A stretch of 63,988 nt of DNA from Betaproteobacteria bacterium (GCA_947479645.1 CANKAJ010000008.1:1-63988); one strand, 5' to 3'. Positions 20,005 to 29,878 are shown, numbered from the stretch's first letter. The notes: generated by a model not told the origin, from the sequence alone. A program made the numbers and translations.

Positions 20005-20886
20005 CTATGCTCCAGAATCCTCCAACGGATGCCGCTCCAAGCCGCGAGCAACCATACCGCGCATTCCTGAGGGCATCCTGGACGCAACCGAATTCGCTTG
20101 CATCTCGGTCGAAAACTCGGCAAACACACAGGCGCCGGAGCCGGTCACCCGCGCATCACCTTGTGTTTTCAACCAGGCAAGGTGCTCGGCAACCTGCGGA
20201 AAACGACTACAAACGACGGGCTCCAGATCATTGTGCCCGAACCCAGGCTGATACGCACCGGGACCCGCCGAGAAGCCTGATATTGTGATGGTTTTTGTAT
20301 TTCGTGTCAATTCCGGCGCGGAAAAGATGGTTGCCGTAGGAACTGCGACGGGAGGCACCATTACTACGTACCACGCTGGCGGAAGCACTATCGGAACGAG
20401 TTCTTCTCCAATACCTTCGGCAAAAGCATTGAAACCCGACAAAAATACCGCGACATCCGCACCCAGCGATACTCCCAACTCGATTAATCCCTTACGCTCA
20501 ACTCCAAGACTCCAAAGTCGATTCAGTACCAACAAGGTCGTTGCTGCATCGGAGCTGCCACCACCCAGGCCGCCACCAATCGGTATCCGCTTGTCCAGAT
20601 GAATATCAACGCCACCAGTAAATCCCGTCGCCGCCCGCAACGCCTTGGCGGCCCGCACGCACAAATCATCTTCATCCGGCACTCCTGCAACAGGGCTCGC
20701 CAATCTGATCAGCCCGTCTTCACGACGAGAAAAATGCAACTTGTCGGCCAGATCGATGAATCGAAAAACAGTCTGCAAGCAGTGATATCCATCAGGGCGG
20801 CGGCCCACAACATGCAAAAACAGGTTTAGCTTGGCAGGGGCTGGATACCAGAGTGCCCAATGCTGAGGGTCGGCGGGCGAAATCAT
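20005..20886 (-). CDS. ispE: 4-diphosphocytidyl-2-C-methyl-D-erythritol kinase IspE
   Basis: GHMP kinase of the MEP isoprenoid pathway. Residues: PAPAKLNLFLHVVGRRPDGYH at the start, ATP loop PIGGGLGGGSSDA (about 92-104), and a GHMP C-terminal segment. About 293 residues from ATG 20886, which overlaps the lolB stop as ATGA; a start at 20901 would add five residues. Downstream of it lies tRNA-Gln. Confidence 0.95.
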   Translation of the reverse strand: MISPADPQHWALWYPAPAKLNLFLHVVGRRPDGYHCLQTVFRFIDLADKLHFSRREDGLIRLASPVAGVPDEDDLCVRAAKALRAATGFTGGVDIHLDKRIPIGGGLGGGSSDAATTLLVLNRLWSLGVERKGLIELGVSLGADVAVFLSGFNAFAEGIGEELVPIVLPPAWYVVMVPPVAVPTATIFSAPELTRNTKTITISGFSAGPGAYQPGFGHNDLEPVVCSRFPQVAEHLAWLKTQGDARVTGSGACVFAEFSTEMQANSVASRMPSGMRGMVARGLERHPLEDSGA

Positions 20887-21464
20887 GGTTCTGATCGCCA
20901 TTGATCAACGATGAGGCGAATCTCCACTTTCGAGTCGGCACCGCTTCCCTCGAAGACGAGGGTCACTCTGGACGGCAACCTTCCTTCCCATGCCAGATAA
21001 TGGATACGCCAGTCATCCTGTTCGATACTGGTGACACGTCCATCTGCATCGCGCTGAATTCGAGACGGCCTGTTCGCCGCCGCATGCCCGCGGACCCAGT
21101 CCGGCAGCCCAGCCAGCGGCAGGCGCCAACCCAGCACTGACTCGGTCAGTTTTTCAGCATCCGCTGCCTGATATTCCTTCGAATCAGCGGTAACCAGATG
21201 CGCGACTTCCCCCTGACGGGAAATCCGCGCAATACCTTGACCCAAGGGATTGGTTACCAACAGATCATCGGCGTTCCCGGCGTGACGCCAGACAATACGA
21301 GCGTTTCCGCCTTCATTGCCATAATGCAACGCAATACGGCCCTGTAACTCGAATTGAAGTACGGCATCGTCAACCGAAAGTCCGGGCAACACCGCACAGC
21401 CGGCGGTGGACAATACGACCAGCAATGCTATCCAGTAGGCGAACACCGTCTCAATTCTCTGCAT
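20883..21464 (-). CDS. lolB: Outer-membrane lipoprotein insertion factor LolB
   Basis: Receives lipoproteins from LolA and inserts them into the outer membrane. 193 residues, signal peptide with lipobox LSTAGC (Cys about residue 23), then FELQGRIAL and the characteristic GWRLPLAGLPDWVRG (about 115-129). Start at 21464; the much longer frame upstream is Arg/Cys-rich and overlaps the TPR gene. Translationally coupled to ispE. Confidence 0.93.
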   Translation of the reverse strand: MQRIETVFAYWIALLVVLSTAGCAVLPGLSVDDAVLQFELQGRIALHYGNEGGNARIVWRHAGNADDLLVTNPLGQGIARISRQGEVAHLVTADSKEYQAADAEKLTESVLGWRLPLAGLPDWVRGHAAANRPSRIQRDADGRVTSIEQDDWRIHYLAWEGRLPSRVTLVFEGSGADSKVEIRLIVDQWRSEP

Positions 21465-21526
21465 GAGTAAAACGCACGCCAGGCGACAGCGGGTACATTG
21501 TGCCGCCAGCAGTCTTTCAGTGCTAT

Positions 21527-23353
21527 TCAGGGTTTGAGGCGCTTGGCCGTGGTCGACAATATTTCGTTGTCTGGATTCTTTTCGCTTGCATCTTTCAGGA
21601 CACGCTCGGCCTCGGCATGCTCCCCCTTCTTCCACAACACCTCCGCGAGATGCGCCGCGATTTCCGGATCCTGGCGAGCATTAAAGGCACGTCTCAGGTA
21701 TTGCAATGACTCATTCAACGCACCCTGCCGATAGAGCACCCAACCCATGCTGTCGGCGATGAATGCATCTTCCGGCGCCAGCTTCAATGCCTTTTCTATC
21801 AATTCACGCGCCTCAGGCAGTCGAAGATTTCGTTCGGCCAATGAATAGCCCAACGCGTTGTAGGCGTGGGCATGATCAGGACGCAACACAATCAACTTGC
21901 GCAGACTGGTTTCCAGCAGATCGACCCGCTCAATGCGCTCTGCCAGCATCGCATAGTCATAGAGCAACTCGGGGTTATCGGGCAGACGGTCCAAGGCATC
22001 ACCAACCAGGTCAAATGCCGGCTTGGCCTGTCCCGCATCACGAAGCAATTGTGCTTCTGCCAGAACCAGTTGCACGCGCTGGGCATTGCTGGCAACTGAA
22101 CTTGAATGCAGCCAGACCCGGGCTGCATCGAGTTGTCCCTGCCGCGAAAGTATTTGCGCATATCGGATGCGAGCATTCAGATACTGCTCCCCCCGCTCCA
22201 CCAACTTGTACCAGTTGAGCGCTTCGGTCAGTCGCTTCTGATCCTCGGCAATTTGACCCAGATAGAGTCTAACCAGGTTATGGTCGCTAAAATCCAGATC
22301 GAGCAATCGTTTGAAATTGGCCTCCGCAAGCGCATAGTCGTTCAACTGCAACGACAATAATGCAACGGCGTAGACAACCTCGGTATTGTCAGGAAATGCA
22401 GCAGTCAACCGCTGAAATTCTGCGCGTGCCTCCCCAAAGCGTTTTTCTGTGACCAGCGCGCGTGCAAAATTGAGCCGCACATCCCGAGACCCCGGAAAAC
22501 GCTCCAGATAGCTCTGGAGAAGCTGCAATGCCTCGTTGTTGGATCGGCGTTGCATCACCTTTGCCTCCAGCAATACCGCCACTTCCGACTCTGGACGCAA
22601 TTCACGGGCCCGCCTGATTTCTGACAAGGCAATTGCCTCATCACCGGCAGCCACGGCAGCCTGTGCCACTGCAAGCCGCGCAGAAAGGAGCTTGGGGTAA
22701 TCGCCGGCGAGCTCCTCTAGCAGCGCCAGTCCCGCAGCCTTGTCGGCGACGTTGGCCAGTGTGCGACCCAGCTGGGAGAAACTTTCATTGGGTTCGGTAC
22801 CTTCCGCCGCCAGCATTTCTTTCAGATAGGGCCGTGCTTCGTCAAAACGACTGCCTGAAATCAACAATCCAATCAGAGCCTGCAGCGCCCGATTCGATCC
22901 CGGATCACTTTCGTGCCAGACCCGCGCGGCCTCGATTGCAGCACTTCCCATGCGCGCAAAGATCGCGATCTCTGTAGCACGCCTTGCGACTCGAGGATCA
23001 CGCGTGCGCTTGGCAAGATCAACATAAGCTTGGGCTGACAGCCCAATATTGCCGCGTTGGCCGGCAATTTCGGCAATCAGAAATTCGTAGAGAATAGTTT
23101 CCGTGAGCGGCTGCGTGGGAAGTACAGCTGGAGCAGCAGCGATTCTTCGCCTGGCGGAGCGTGCCGCTTCAGGAGAGGCTTGTGCCTCATTTACAGCTGG
23201 CTGCACTTCTTCTTCGGTCTCCACGTCTGTCAAGCCTGACTCTGTTGCCTTCGATGCAACCGTAATAGGCTGCTGGGAACAGGCAATGAGGCCAACCCCA
23301 ACACACAAAAAGCCAAGCCTTCGCACAAAAGCCCGCGAGAATTTCAGGAACAT
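21527..23353 (-). CDS. Large TPR lipoprotein upstream of lolB
   Basis: 608 residues with an N-terminal signal and lipobox-like LIACSQ (Cys about 25), then a Ser/Ala/Glu-rich linker and at least ten TPR-like helix pairs, for example ALNWYKLVERGEQYLNARIRYA and HAHAYNALGYSLAERNLRLPEA. Such a protein precedes lolB-ispE in many Betaproteobacteria; probably periplasmic, outer-membrane anchored. Precise role unknown. The insertion sequence sits in its upstream region, 95 bases from the start codon. Confidence 0.85.
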   Translation of the reverse strand: MFLKFSRAFVRRLGFLCVGVGLIACSQQPITVASKATESGLTDVETEEEVQPAVNEAQASPEAARSARRRIAAAPAVLPTQPLTETILYEFLIAEIAGQRGNIGLSAQAYVDLAKRTRDPRVARRATEIAIFARMGSAAIEAARVWHESDPGSNRALQALIGLLISGSRFDEARPYLKEMLAAEGTEPNESFSQLGRTLANVADKAAGLALLEELAGDYPKLLSARLAVAQAAVAAGDEAIALSEIRRARELRPESEVAVLLEAKVMQRRSNNEALQLLQSYLERFPGSRDVRLNFARALVTEKRFGEARAEFQRLTAAFPDNTEVVYAVALLSLQLNDYALAEANFKRLLDLDFSDHNLVRLYLGQIAEDQKRLTEALNWYKLVERGEQYLNARIRYAQILSRQGQLDAARVWLHSSSVASNAQRVQLVLAEAQLLRDAGQAKPAFDLVGDALDRLPDNPELLYDYAMLAERIERVDLLETSLRKLIVLRPDHAHAYNALGYSLAERNLRLPEARELIEKALKLAPEDAFIADSMGWVLYRQGALNESLQYLRRAFNARQDPEIAAHLAEVLWKKGEHAEAERVLKDASEKNPDNEILSTTAKRLKP

Positions 23354-23429
23354 GAAAAATCAGCTTTCTTCACCGGAACCGCCAGAGCGTTAAATACCAT
23401 CAGTTTAGGGAGGCTTGGCATGACCCGCA

Positions 23430-23447
23430 AGGGGAACTGCGCCGAAT
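23430..23447 (+). repeat. Left copy of 18-bp direct repeat flanking the IS (target-site duplication)
   Basis: AGGGGAACTGCGCCGAAT, identical to 24831-24848. The two copies abut the inferred element ends, as expected for a target duplication, although 18 bp is longer than usual. Confidence 0.8.
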
Positions 23448-24830
23448 GTTGCGGGTTTTTAGACTTGTCCGGTTCTGTAGCACATGGATTGTCCGCTTTT
23501 TCTGTTGAGGGCGGAAAGCGGCGCAGGGCGTAGCCCGGAGCCGATTTGCGCCCTCAACGGCGCACCTGGCGGACGGTTCAGGCGGCCTGCTGCAAGTCCT
23601 CTGTGATGGGTTTGCCCTCCGGAGTGAAGTAAGCCAATCCACGTGGTCCGTGAAACAGCGCAATCGCTCCACTGGCATAGCGATTCACTCTCACCTTCGC
23701 CTTGACGTAATGACAGCGATGCCGATCGGCTGGAATCTGCAGGATCATTCCATCGAAGCGCACACAGTTGTCAGCGCTGACTGTGCGCTCAAACTGCTCG
23801 CACAGGATGTCCTCTAGATTGCCGCCAATCCAGGGCACAAAGGCTGAACCCTGCTCCATTGCCGGCTGAGCAAACTCGGCGTTGAATGCCGGCAGATAAG
23901 TCTTGGTTAAATACTGATTGGCTTGGGCCATGCTCGTGATACCCGCCAGCGCCAACTCCTGCGGCAAGCGCCCCTGATGCGTTCCAAAGGCACGCTCCGA
24001 ACGCCCTCGCGCCTCCGGTGAATAAGCTGGAATCATCTCAATACCCAACTGCCTCATGGCCCGACCAAACTGGGTGAGCTTGGTGCGGTCCACCTTGCCA
24101 TCGGCTTCGGGGGTGTACCAGTAATGACTTCCCCGATCGCTGTAGAACGAGCTGAACAGGCCTCGCGCCACAACTACCTCCCGCACCCCCGCAAAGCTGC
24201 TGGCGGTGCCTTCCTCTTCAGTGAAGAACATCGAGTAGTGCTCGCTGGTGGCATCGTCCATGGTGGAGATCAGGTCCCACTTGTGCCCCGCCACCCATTC
24301 GTGGGTGCTGCCGTCCTGGTGGATCATCATGCCCGGTAGAGCAGATCGTTCCCGCCGTTTGCGATGAGCACCGCGTTTCTCCGCCTTGGGTACCAGCCTG
24401 GCTTGTTGCAGGTGTTTTTTAACCCAGGTGTAGCTGCGCACGCCCCCCGATCGCTGGTACCAGCTGTGGAAATGCTTGACGTTCCAGCCGCTGTGCTGAC
24501 TTCGATATTGCTCGGTCAGCGCCATCACTTCATCGACTGGCGCACACCGGTTGGAGACCTGGTCCAGCCGCCGGTCAATCAAGCCCTCCAACCCATCTGC
24601 CTCGTATTTCGATAAATACCGCCGGAAACTCCGGTCGCACATCCCCAATATCTGCGCCGCTTCGGCCTGCGTCAGCGCGCCTGCATGCCACCCTTCATAG
24701 GCCTCTTCGAATCTCATCTTCCTTATCTCCTGTAGCACTCGCGTCGGTGTCATTTCGCACCCCCTTCGGGGCACTATGACAACCGGACAGATGTCGTGCT
24801 ACAGAACCGGACAGATCATGAACTCGCAAC
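23448..24830 (-). mobile_element. Insertion sequence, ISNCY/IS1202-like, 1383 bp
   Basis: Inverted ends share GTTGCG at the tips and an 18-bp identical block, TGTCCGGTTCTGTAGCAC at 23466-23483 and its complement at 24796-24813. A second TGTCCG copy follows inside each end, giving paired subterminal repeats. One transposase gene fills the element. It interrupts the divergent promoter region between the TPR lipoprotein gene and mutM. Assignment to the ISNCY/IS1202 group rests on the transposase; elements of that group are known for long target duplications. Confidence 0.85.
23578..24753 (-). CDS. Transposase, ISNCY/IS1202-like, DDE type
   Basis: 391 residues: N-terminal helix-turn-helix (about 20-60; LTQAEAAQILGMCDRSFRRYL) and an rve-like catalytic core with candidate Asp in MMIHQDGS, Asp in FYSDRGSHY and Glu in RSERAFGTHQG. 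A C-terminal beta domain follows. The frame is intact. ATG 24753 is preceded by a GGGGG ribosome site that lies inside a short CCCC/GGGG hairpin (24761-24771), which could reduce translation from outside transcripts. The open frame extends seven codons further without a ribosome site. Confidence 0.9.
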   Translation of the reverse strand: MTPTRVLQEIRKMRFEEAYEGWHAGALTQAEAAQILGMCDRSFRRYLSKYEADGLEGLIDRRLDQVSNRCAPVDEVMALTEQYRSQHSGWNVKHFHSWYQRSGGVRSYTWVKKHLQQARLVPKAEKRGAHRKRRERSALPGMMIHQDGSTHEWVAGHKWDLISTMDDATSEHYSMFFTEEEGTASSFAGVREVVVARGLFSSFYSDRGSHYWYTPEADGKVDRTKLTQFGRAMRQLGIEMIPAYSPEARGRSERAFGTHQGRLPQELALAGITSMAQANQYLTKTYLPAFNAEFAQPAMEQGSAFVPWIGGNLEDILCEQFERTVSADNCVRFDGMILQIPADRHRCHYVKAKVRVNRYASGAIALFHGPRGLAYFTPEGKPITEDLQQAA

Positions 24831-24848
24831 AGGGGAACTGCGCCGAAT
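24831..24848 (+). repeat. Right copy of 18-bp direct repeat flanking the IS
   Basis: Identical to 23430-23447; directly follows the right tip CTCGCAAC of the element. Confidence 0.8.
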
Positions 24849-24976
24849 TGCATGCCTGTCATGTGTTTCAGTTCATGGACAAAACCATAAATCCAGCATG
24901 TAAAACCAGCCAAGCGTCTAGTCACCGGCGTGAGCACCATTACCACTGGGTCGAATCATGATATACCGTCTGTTCC

Positions 24977-25789
24977 ATGCCAGAACTTCCAGAAGTCGAA
25001 ATCACCCGGCGCGGCATCACGCCCACCGTTACCGGAAGCACCATAACCGGGGTCGTGGTACGCAACCCCAACTTACGCTGGCCGGTACCAGGAGAGCTTC
25101 AGGCCTTGCTCAACGGCAAGACAGTTCGTCGCGTCCTGCGACGCGCCAAGTATTTGCTATTCGATATTGACCAAGGATGGCTGATCTTGCACCTTGGCAT
25201 GTCCGGTAGCCTGCGCCTGACCGACACACAAGTGCCTCCGCAAAAACACGACCACTTTGACCTCGTATTTGGAACGAAGATACTCCGACTGCGCGATCCG
25301 CGGCGATTTGGCGCTGTTCTCTGGACGACGGAGGATATCTATACTCATCCGCTACTGGCCCACCTTGGCGTTGAACCCCTCAGCCCTGAATTTTCGGGAG
25401 AAGTACTGTACCGAGCTTCGAGGGGCCGCACTGCCGCAGTCAAACAGTTGCTGATGGATCACACCGTCGTCGTAGGCGTAGGCAACATTTACGCGAACGA
25501 AAGCCTGTATCGTGCAGGCATCGACCCGCGCACCATTGCCGGCCGGATATCCCGGGTGCGTTTTGGTCGCTTGGCAACAGAAGTCAGGCTGACCATTGAG
25601 GCTGCCATCAAGGCTGGGGGCAGCAGTTTACGGGATTTTGTCCATTCCGATGGTTCATCGGGATATTTTCAACAGCAGTACTTTGTCTACGGCCGGACCG
25701 GGCAGGCTTGCCGCGTCTGTGGTCGACCGGTCAAGGTAGTACGCCTGGGCCAGCGATCGACATTTTACTGCTCACAATGCCAGCACTAA
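24977..25789 (+). CDS. mutM: Formamidopyrimidine-DNA glycosylase MutM (Fpg)
   Basis: Excises 8-oxoguanine and nicks the abasic site. 270 residues starting MPELPEVE, with catalytic P2 and E3, Lys in RRAKYLLFD (about residue 57), the HxTH-type motif GNIYANES, and a C-terminal zinc finger CxxC...CxxC (about 245-268). Normal length. Its upstream region was hit by the IS 129 bases before the start, so expression could be affected. Confidence 0.96.
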   Translation: MPELPEVEITRRGITPTVTGSTITGVVVRNPNLRWPVPGELQALLNGKTVRRVLRRAKYLLFDIDQGWLILHLGMSGSLRLTDTQVPPQKHDHFDLVFGTKILRLRDPRRFGAVLWTTEDIYTHPLLAHLGVEPLSPEFSGEVLYRASRGRTAAVKQLLMDHTVVVGVGNIYANESLYRAGIDPRTIAGRISRVRFGRLATEVRLTIEAAIKAGGSSLRDFVHSDGSSGYFQQQYFVYGRTGQACRVCGRPVKVVRLGQRSTFYCSQCQH

Positions 25790-25810
25790 AAAGCCGAGGC
25801 ACAGACGGGG

Positions 25811-26299
25811 TCAGTTGGAGGTCTGCTTTAGCTTCGCAAGCATCTGTTCGTTGACCAGCGGATGCACAAACTGAGCGACATCCCCACCAAGAGTCGAAAT
25901 CTCGCGAACCAATGTCGCAGAAATAAACAAATGACGCTCTTCAGGTGTCAGAAAAACCGTCTCCACTTCGGGAATAATCCTCCGATTCATGCCCGCGAGC
26001 TGAAATTCATACTCGAAATCCGATACTGCTCGCAGTCCACGCATAATGACCTTGGCACCGCACGAAACCACGAAATCGCTCAACAGCCCTGTGAAACCCA
26101 TCACTGTGACATTGGGATATGAAGCCAGGACTTTGCGCGCCATAGCTATTCGTTCCTCCAGCGTGAAGAAAGGCCTCTTGCTGCGACTGTCGGCCACTCC
26201 AACCACGACTTCATCAAAAAGGAGGGCCGCGCGCCGCACCAGATCTTCATGCCCGTTCGTCAGGGGGTCAAATGTTCCAGGATAAACTGCTCTTCTCAC
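25811..26299 (-). CDS. coaD: Phosphopantetheine adenylyltransferase CoaD
   Basis: Penultimate step of CoA synthesis. 162 residues beginning [19 protein letters not shown], containing the nucleotidyl-transferase T/HxGH motif (NGH) and the [10 protein letters not shown] motif. GTG at 26299 overlaps the rsmD stop as GTGA, giving coupling and the usual rsmD-coaD pair; the longer frame lies inside rsmD. Confidence 0.95.
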   Translation of the reverse strand: MRRAVYPGTFDPLTNGHEDLVRRAALLFDEVVVGVADSRSKRPFFTLEERIAMARKVLASYPNVTVMGFTGLLSDFVVSCGAKVIMRGLRAVSDFEYEFQLAGMNRRIIPEVETVFLTPEERHLFISATLVREISTLGGDVAQFVHPLVNEQMLAKLKQTSN

Positions 26300-26928
26300 T
26301 CGGAATCCAATCTTAAGAGCTGAAAATAAACCTGCCCGGCACGGCTGCTTTTCTCCACATGCCATCCAGCAGGCAACTCAGGTTTGCAACCACTTTCAAG
26401 ATAAACCCGCGCTCCGGCGGCCAAACATGCTGGCAACAGTTCAAGCACTTCATGCGGCACTCCATTCTCAAACGGAGGATCGAGAAACACCAGATCGAAA
26501 CGCTCCTCCTCACTGGAGGAGGATGCTCCACCATGAAGCCGGAGGAATTCTATCGCATCAGCACGAATTATCTCCAACCGACCCGTCGGCTGCAGCAGCG
26601 CTGCATTTGATTCAAGTGCGCGCACCACCATCGGATTATATTCGACCATAATCACATGAGAAGCGCCGCGCGAAAGCGCTTCAAGACCAAGCGCGCCGGA
26701 CCCAGCATACAGGTCAAGGCAACGATAACCATCCAATTCCTGCCCCAGCCAATTAAATAAGGTCTCCCGCACCCGATCCGGGGTGGGCCGCAAGTCAGGG
26801 GCATCAGGAAATGCAATTCTGCGGCGACGCCACACGCCTCCAATTATGCGAAGCGTTCCCCGCCCCACAGGACGCCTGATTGCCAAATTTGGCTTGGAGC
26901 CAGTCCTACCACCTGCTGAGGAGGACAT
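26296..26928 (-). CDS. rsmD: 16S rRNA (guanine966-N2)-methyltransferase RsmD
   Basis: SAM-dependent methylation of G966. 210 residues from ATG 26928: [31 protein letters not shown]-binding [19 protein letters not shown] (about 66-84) and catalytic LDPPFENG. A frame 21 residues longer adds a basic, non-conserved stretch. Divergent from ftsY with a 188-base gap. Confidence 0.94.
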   Translation of the reverse strand: MSSSAGGRTGSKPNLAIRRPVGRGTLRIIGGVWRRRRIAFPDAPDLRPTPDRVRETLFNWLGQELDGYRCLDLYAGSGALGLEALSRGASHVIMVEYNPMVVRALESNAALLQPTGRLEIIRADAIEFLRLHGGASSSSEEERFDLVFLDPPFENGVPHEVLELLPACLAAGARVYLESGCKPELPAGWHVEKSSRAGQVYFQLLRLDSE

Positions 26929-27116
26929 TCGGTGCCACTTTCTCAATAATGACCAAAATCGATATTCCCTAAGGTGTAAAGTCCGAAGCAACAGCCTGTT
27001 AGAATTCTGACAGCCTTTTTGTCGAATCGCGCCTATACCTGCAATTTTTCAAAGTTCCAGCTGCTTTTTTAGCATACGTCTGAAACTGTGTTGATGCAGT
27101 CTTCCATAATTTTTCC

Positions 27117-28121
27117 ATGCTCGGTCTTTTTAAAAAAAATACTCCTTCCGCCCCATCCAATTCGACCGCATCCTTCCTGGGGCGCTTGAAGGAAGGCTTG
27201 CGCAATACCGGCTCCAGGCTGACCGCGCTGCTGACCGGACGTCGTATTGATGAGGCACTATTCGAAGAACTGGAAAGCGCATTGCTTGCGGCGGATACCG
27301 GCGTTGATGCGACCAGCTACCTGATTGCTCAATTACGTGAGCGCGCCAGAAAAGACCGCCTTGAAACTGCGGAGGAGCTAAAGAGCGCCTTACACCAGGG
27401 ACTGGTCGAATTGCTAAGACCGCTGGAACAACCAGACTTGTTGATAGAGGACGCAAACCGCCCCCGCCCCTTCGTCATCATGCTGGCGGGTGTCAATGGT
27501 GCGGGCAAGACGACATCTATCGGAAAACTGGCCAAGCTTTTTCAAAGTCGCAACTTATCCGTGCTGCTTGCCGCCGGAGACACTTTTCGCGCTGCAGCCC
27601 GCGAACAGCTTGCTGTATGGGGTGAGAAGAACAATGTGACAGTGATTTCCCAGCCAGGCGGTTCGCATTCTGCCGACCCTGCTGCGGTCATATTTGACGC
27701 AATACAAGCTGGTCGTGCGCGCGGCATCGACATTGTGCTGGCTGATACCGCGGGACGCCTGCCAACACAATTACATCTGATGGAAGAAGTAAAAAAGATC
27801 AAACGCGTCATTGCCAAAGCAGACGCCAGTGCACCACACGAAGTCTGGCTGGTACTTGACGCCAATACCGGTCAGAACGCAATCAGCCAATTGAAGTCCT
27901 TTGACGATGCTATTGGGGTGACAGGCGTGATCCTGACCAAGCTCGACGGCACAGCTAAAGGGGGTGTCCTTGCCGCCATGGCACGCATGCAGTCCGCCTC
28001 CCTTGCCCGAGATGCCGGTGCTTCCAGAACCTGGGCATTGCGATATATCGGTGTTGGCGAGGGCCTCGATGATCTGCAACCCTTTCGCGTTGAACAATTC
28101 GTCACTGCACTCCTGGACTGA
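27117..28121 (+). CDS. ftsY: Signal recognition particle receptor FtsY
   Basis: Docks SRP-ribosome complexes to the membrane. 334 residues, with only a minimal N-terminal A region (no long acidic domain as in E. coli), then N and G domains: GVNGAGKTT (125-133), DTAGRLPTQ, TKLDGTAKG and the closing GVGEGLDDLQPF. The ATG follows an AT-rich stretch without an obvious ribosome site. Leads ftsY-ftsE-ftsX(-rpoH). Confidence 0.96.
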   Translation: MLGLFKKNTPSAPSNSTASFLGRLKEGLRNTGSRLTALLTGRRIDEALFEELESALLAADTGVDATSYLIAQLRERARKDRLETAEELKSALHQGLVELLRPLEQPDLLIEDANRPRPFVIMLAGVNGAGKTTSIGKLAKLFQSRNLSVLLAAGDTFRAAAREQLAVWGEKNNVTVISQPGGSHSADPAAVIFDAIQAGRARGIDIVLADTAGRLPTQLHLMEEVKKIKRVIAKADASAPHEVWLVLDANTGQNAISQLKSFDDAIGVTGVILTKLDGTAKGGVLAAMARMQSASLARDAGASRTWALRYIGVGEGLDDLQPFRVEQFVTALLD

Positions 28122-28126
28122 TTGCA

Positions 28127-28798
28127 GTGACCACAGTCGAGCCAGTCATCAGTTTCAATGATGTTTCAAAACGTTATCCTGGCGGATACGAAGCCCTTGC
28201 CGGTGTCACATTTGACGTTGCGCCAGGTGAGTTCGTCTGGATTACCGGCCACTCTGGTGCTGGCAAGAGCACCCTGCTGAAGCTTGTTGCCGCCATCGAG
28301 CGCGCTTCAGGCGGCACGGTACTGGTCAATGGGCAAAATCTTTCAGCGCTCAAGTCCCGTGCAATACCTTATTTACGGCGCAATCTGGGCTTGATCTTCC
28401 AGGACCAGAAACTGCTCTACGATCGCAACGTTTTCGATAACGTCATGTTGCCGCTGGCTGTAACCGGTCACCCCTATCGTGATGCTGCCCGCCGTGCTCG
28501 TGCCGCCCTGGATAAAGTCGGATTGCTGGAGCGTGAACGCGCGCTTCCCATCGCACTGTCCGGCGGAGAACAACAGCGCTTGTGCATCGCGCGCGCCATT
28601 GTCAATCGACCAGGTATTCTCCTGGCCGACGAGCCCACGGCCAGTCTGGATGCCGAGTACGCGGAAACCATAATGACCATGTTCAGGTCATTCAATCAGG
28701 TGGGTGTCACCGTACTTATTGCCACACATGACCAGGCGCTGATTGAACGCTGGAGACCACGTGTTGTCGCGCTGGCCCGTGGCAGGCTGGCAACATGA
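28127..28798 (+). CDS. ftsE: Cell-division ATP-binding protein FtsE
   Basis: ATPase of the FtsEX complex that activates murein hydrolases through EnvC at the septum. 223 residues from GTG 28127: Walker A GHSGAGKST (41-49), signature LSGGEQQR, Walker B ILLADEPT and the LIATHD switch His. Five bases after ftsY; overlaps ftsX by 4 bases. An envC homologue is in the same window (45509). Confidence 0.95.
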   Translation: MTTVEPVISFNDVSKRYPGGYEALAGVTFDVAPGEFVWITGHSGAGKSTLLKLVAAIERASGGTVLVNGQNLSALKSRAIPYLRRNLGLIFQDQKLLYDRNVFDNVMLPLAVTGHPYRDAARRARAALDKVGLLERERALPIALSGGEQQRLCIARAIVNRPGILLADEPTASLDAEYAETIMTMFRSFNQVGVTVLIATHDQALIERWRPRVVALARGRLAT

Positions 28799-29703
28799 AG
28801 ACGTGGACGAGACATCATTTGCTAAGCCTGCGACAGGGTGTGGCGCGCCTGTTTGCCGCACCGCTGGCTACATTAGCCAATATTGGTGTCATCGGTATTG
28901 TGCTGGCACTCCCTTTAGGCGCCTATGGATTGCTGGTTAATTTGCAGGCCTTTTCGGGATCCCTGCCGACCGAGCCACAAATCAGCATTTTCCTCGCGCC
29001 AGGCAAAGGCACTTCCGACCACGCCGCATTGGAAAACCGATTAAAAAGTGCATCCGGAGTCAAAACTGTACGCTACGTTTCGCGCGAGTCTGCTTTGGCC
29101 GGACTGAAACGATCCCCGGGAATGGCTGAAGTTATCGCGTCGCTCAGGGATAATCCTTTGCCAGACGCTTTCGTCGTTACGTTGGCGGACGGCGATGCCG
29201 ACGCAGCTGATCGCCTGGAGCACGAATTCAGGACGCTACCCGGCGTTGCTCATGTTCAGGTCGACTCAGCATGGGTACGCCGGCTAGATACCTTATTGCG
29301 GCTCGGTCGGACCGCAGTATTGCTTCTCTGCACTCTGCTCGGGTTCTCGCTCGTCGCGGTTACTTTCAACACCATACGGTTGCAGGTGCTGACCCAGCGC
29401 GAGGAAATTGAAGTGAGCAAACTGATCGGCGCTACCGATGCATTCATTCGTCGCCCATTTTTCTATTTTGGCAGCCTTCTGGGCGCCTGTGGCGGCATTA
29501 CGGCTTTGGGCGTTGTGTTTCTGGGATTCAGGTTGCTCAATCGTGACCTGGGCCAACTTGGCGCCCTTTATGGTGTTGATGCGAGTTTGCGGTTTTTGCC
29601 GTTAGCCGACTCCATGGCTGTGGTCATTTTTACAGCCACTCTCAGTTGGCTGGGGACCTACATATCAGTGAGCAGACACTTACATAGTGTCGAGCCACGC
29701 TAA
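28795..29703 (+). CDS. ftsX: Cell-division permease-like protein FtsX
   Basis: Membrane partner of FtsE. 302 residues: first transmembrane helix about 25-48, an extracytoplasmic loop (about 50-170), then three helices towards the C-terminus with the FtsX-domain stretch REEIEVSKLIGATDAFIRRPF. It is not an exporter in known systems but passes a signal to periplasmic EnvC. Confidence 0.94.
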   Translation: MKTWTRHHLLSLRQGVARLFAAPLATLANIGVIGIVLALPLGAYGLLVNLQAFSGSLPTEPQISIFLAPGKGTSDHAALENRLKSASGVKTVRYVSRESALAGLKRSPGMAEVIASLRDNPLPDAFVVTLADGDADAADRLEHEFRTLPGVAHVQVDSAWVRRLDTLLRLGRTAVLLLCTLLGFSLVAVTFNTIRLQVLTQREEIEVSKLIGATDAFIRRPFFYFGSLLGACGGITALGVVFLGFRLLNRDLGQLGALYGVDASLRFLPLADSMAVVIFTATLSWLGTYISVSRHLHSVEPR

Positions 29704-29771
29704 ACTCACAACCCTCAGAACTGCCTGTCCCTTCCAAATAACCTGCCTGGATTTTGAACTTTCCTCTACTT

Positions 29772-29801
29772 TTAGCACTCGAACATCGAGAGTGCTAAAA
29801 T
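29772..29801 (+). promoter_or_regulatory. CIRCE operator (HrcA site) overlapping the rpoH promoter
   Basis: TTAGCACTC (29772-29780), nine bases, GAGTGCTAA (29790-29798): a perfect match to the CIRCE consensus. A possible promoter overlaps it, TTAGCA as -35 and TAAAAT (29796-29801) as -10 with 18-base spacing, so HrcA bound here should block transcription of rpoH. The start codon is 78 bases downstream of the box. Confidence 0.95.
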
Positions 29802-29878
29802 ATCATCAGCTAAGTATATGTATTTACGCCGTCCACCGATGAAACGAGGGATGTCGAAAACCAGGAAAGGGAAACGCC

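Noticed and set aside
24761-24771. CCCCTTCGGGG hairpin as a stand-alone terminator
   Set aside because: Only a 4-bp stem and it lies upstream of the transposase start; kept only as a possible translation control in the transposase entry.
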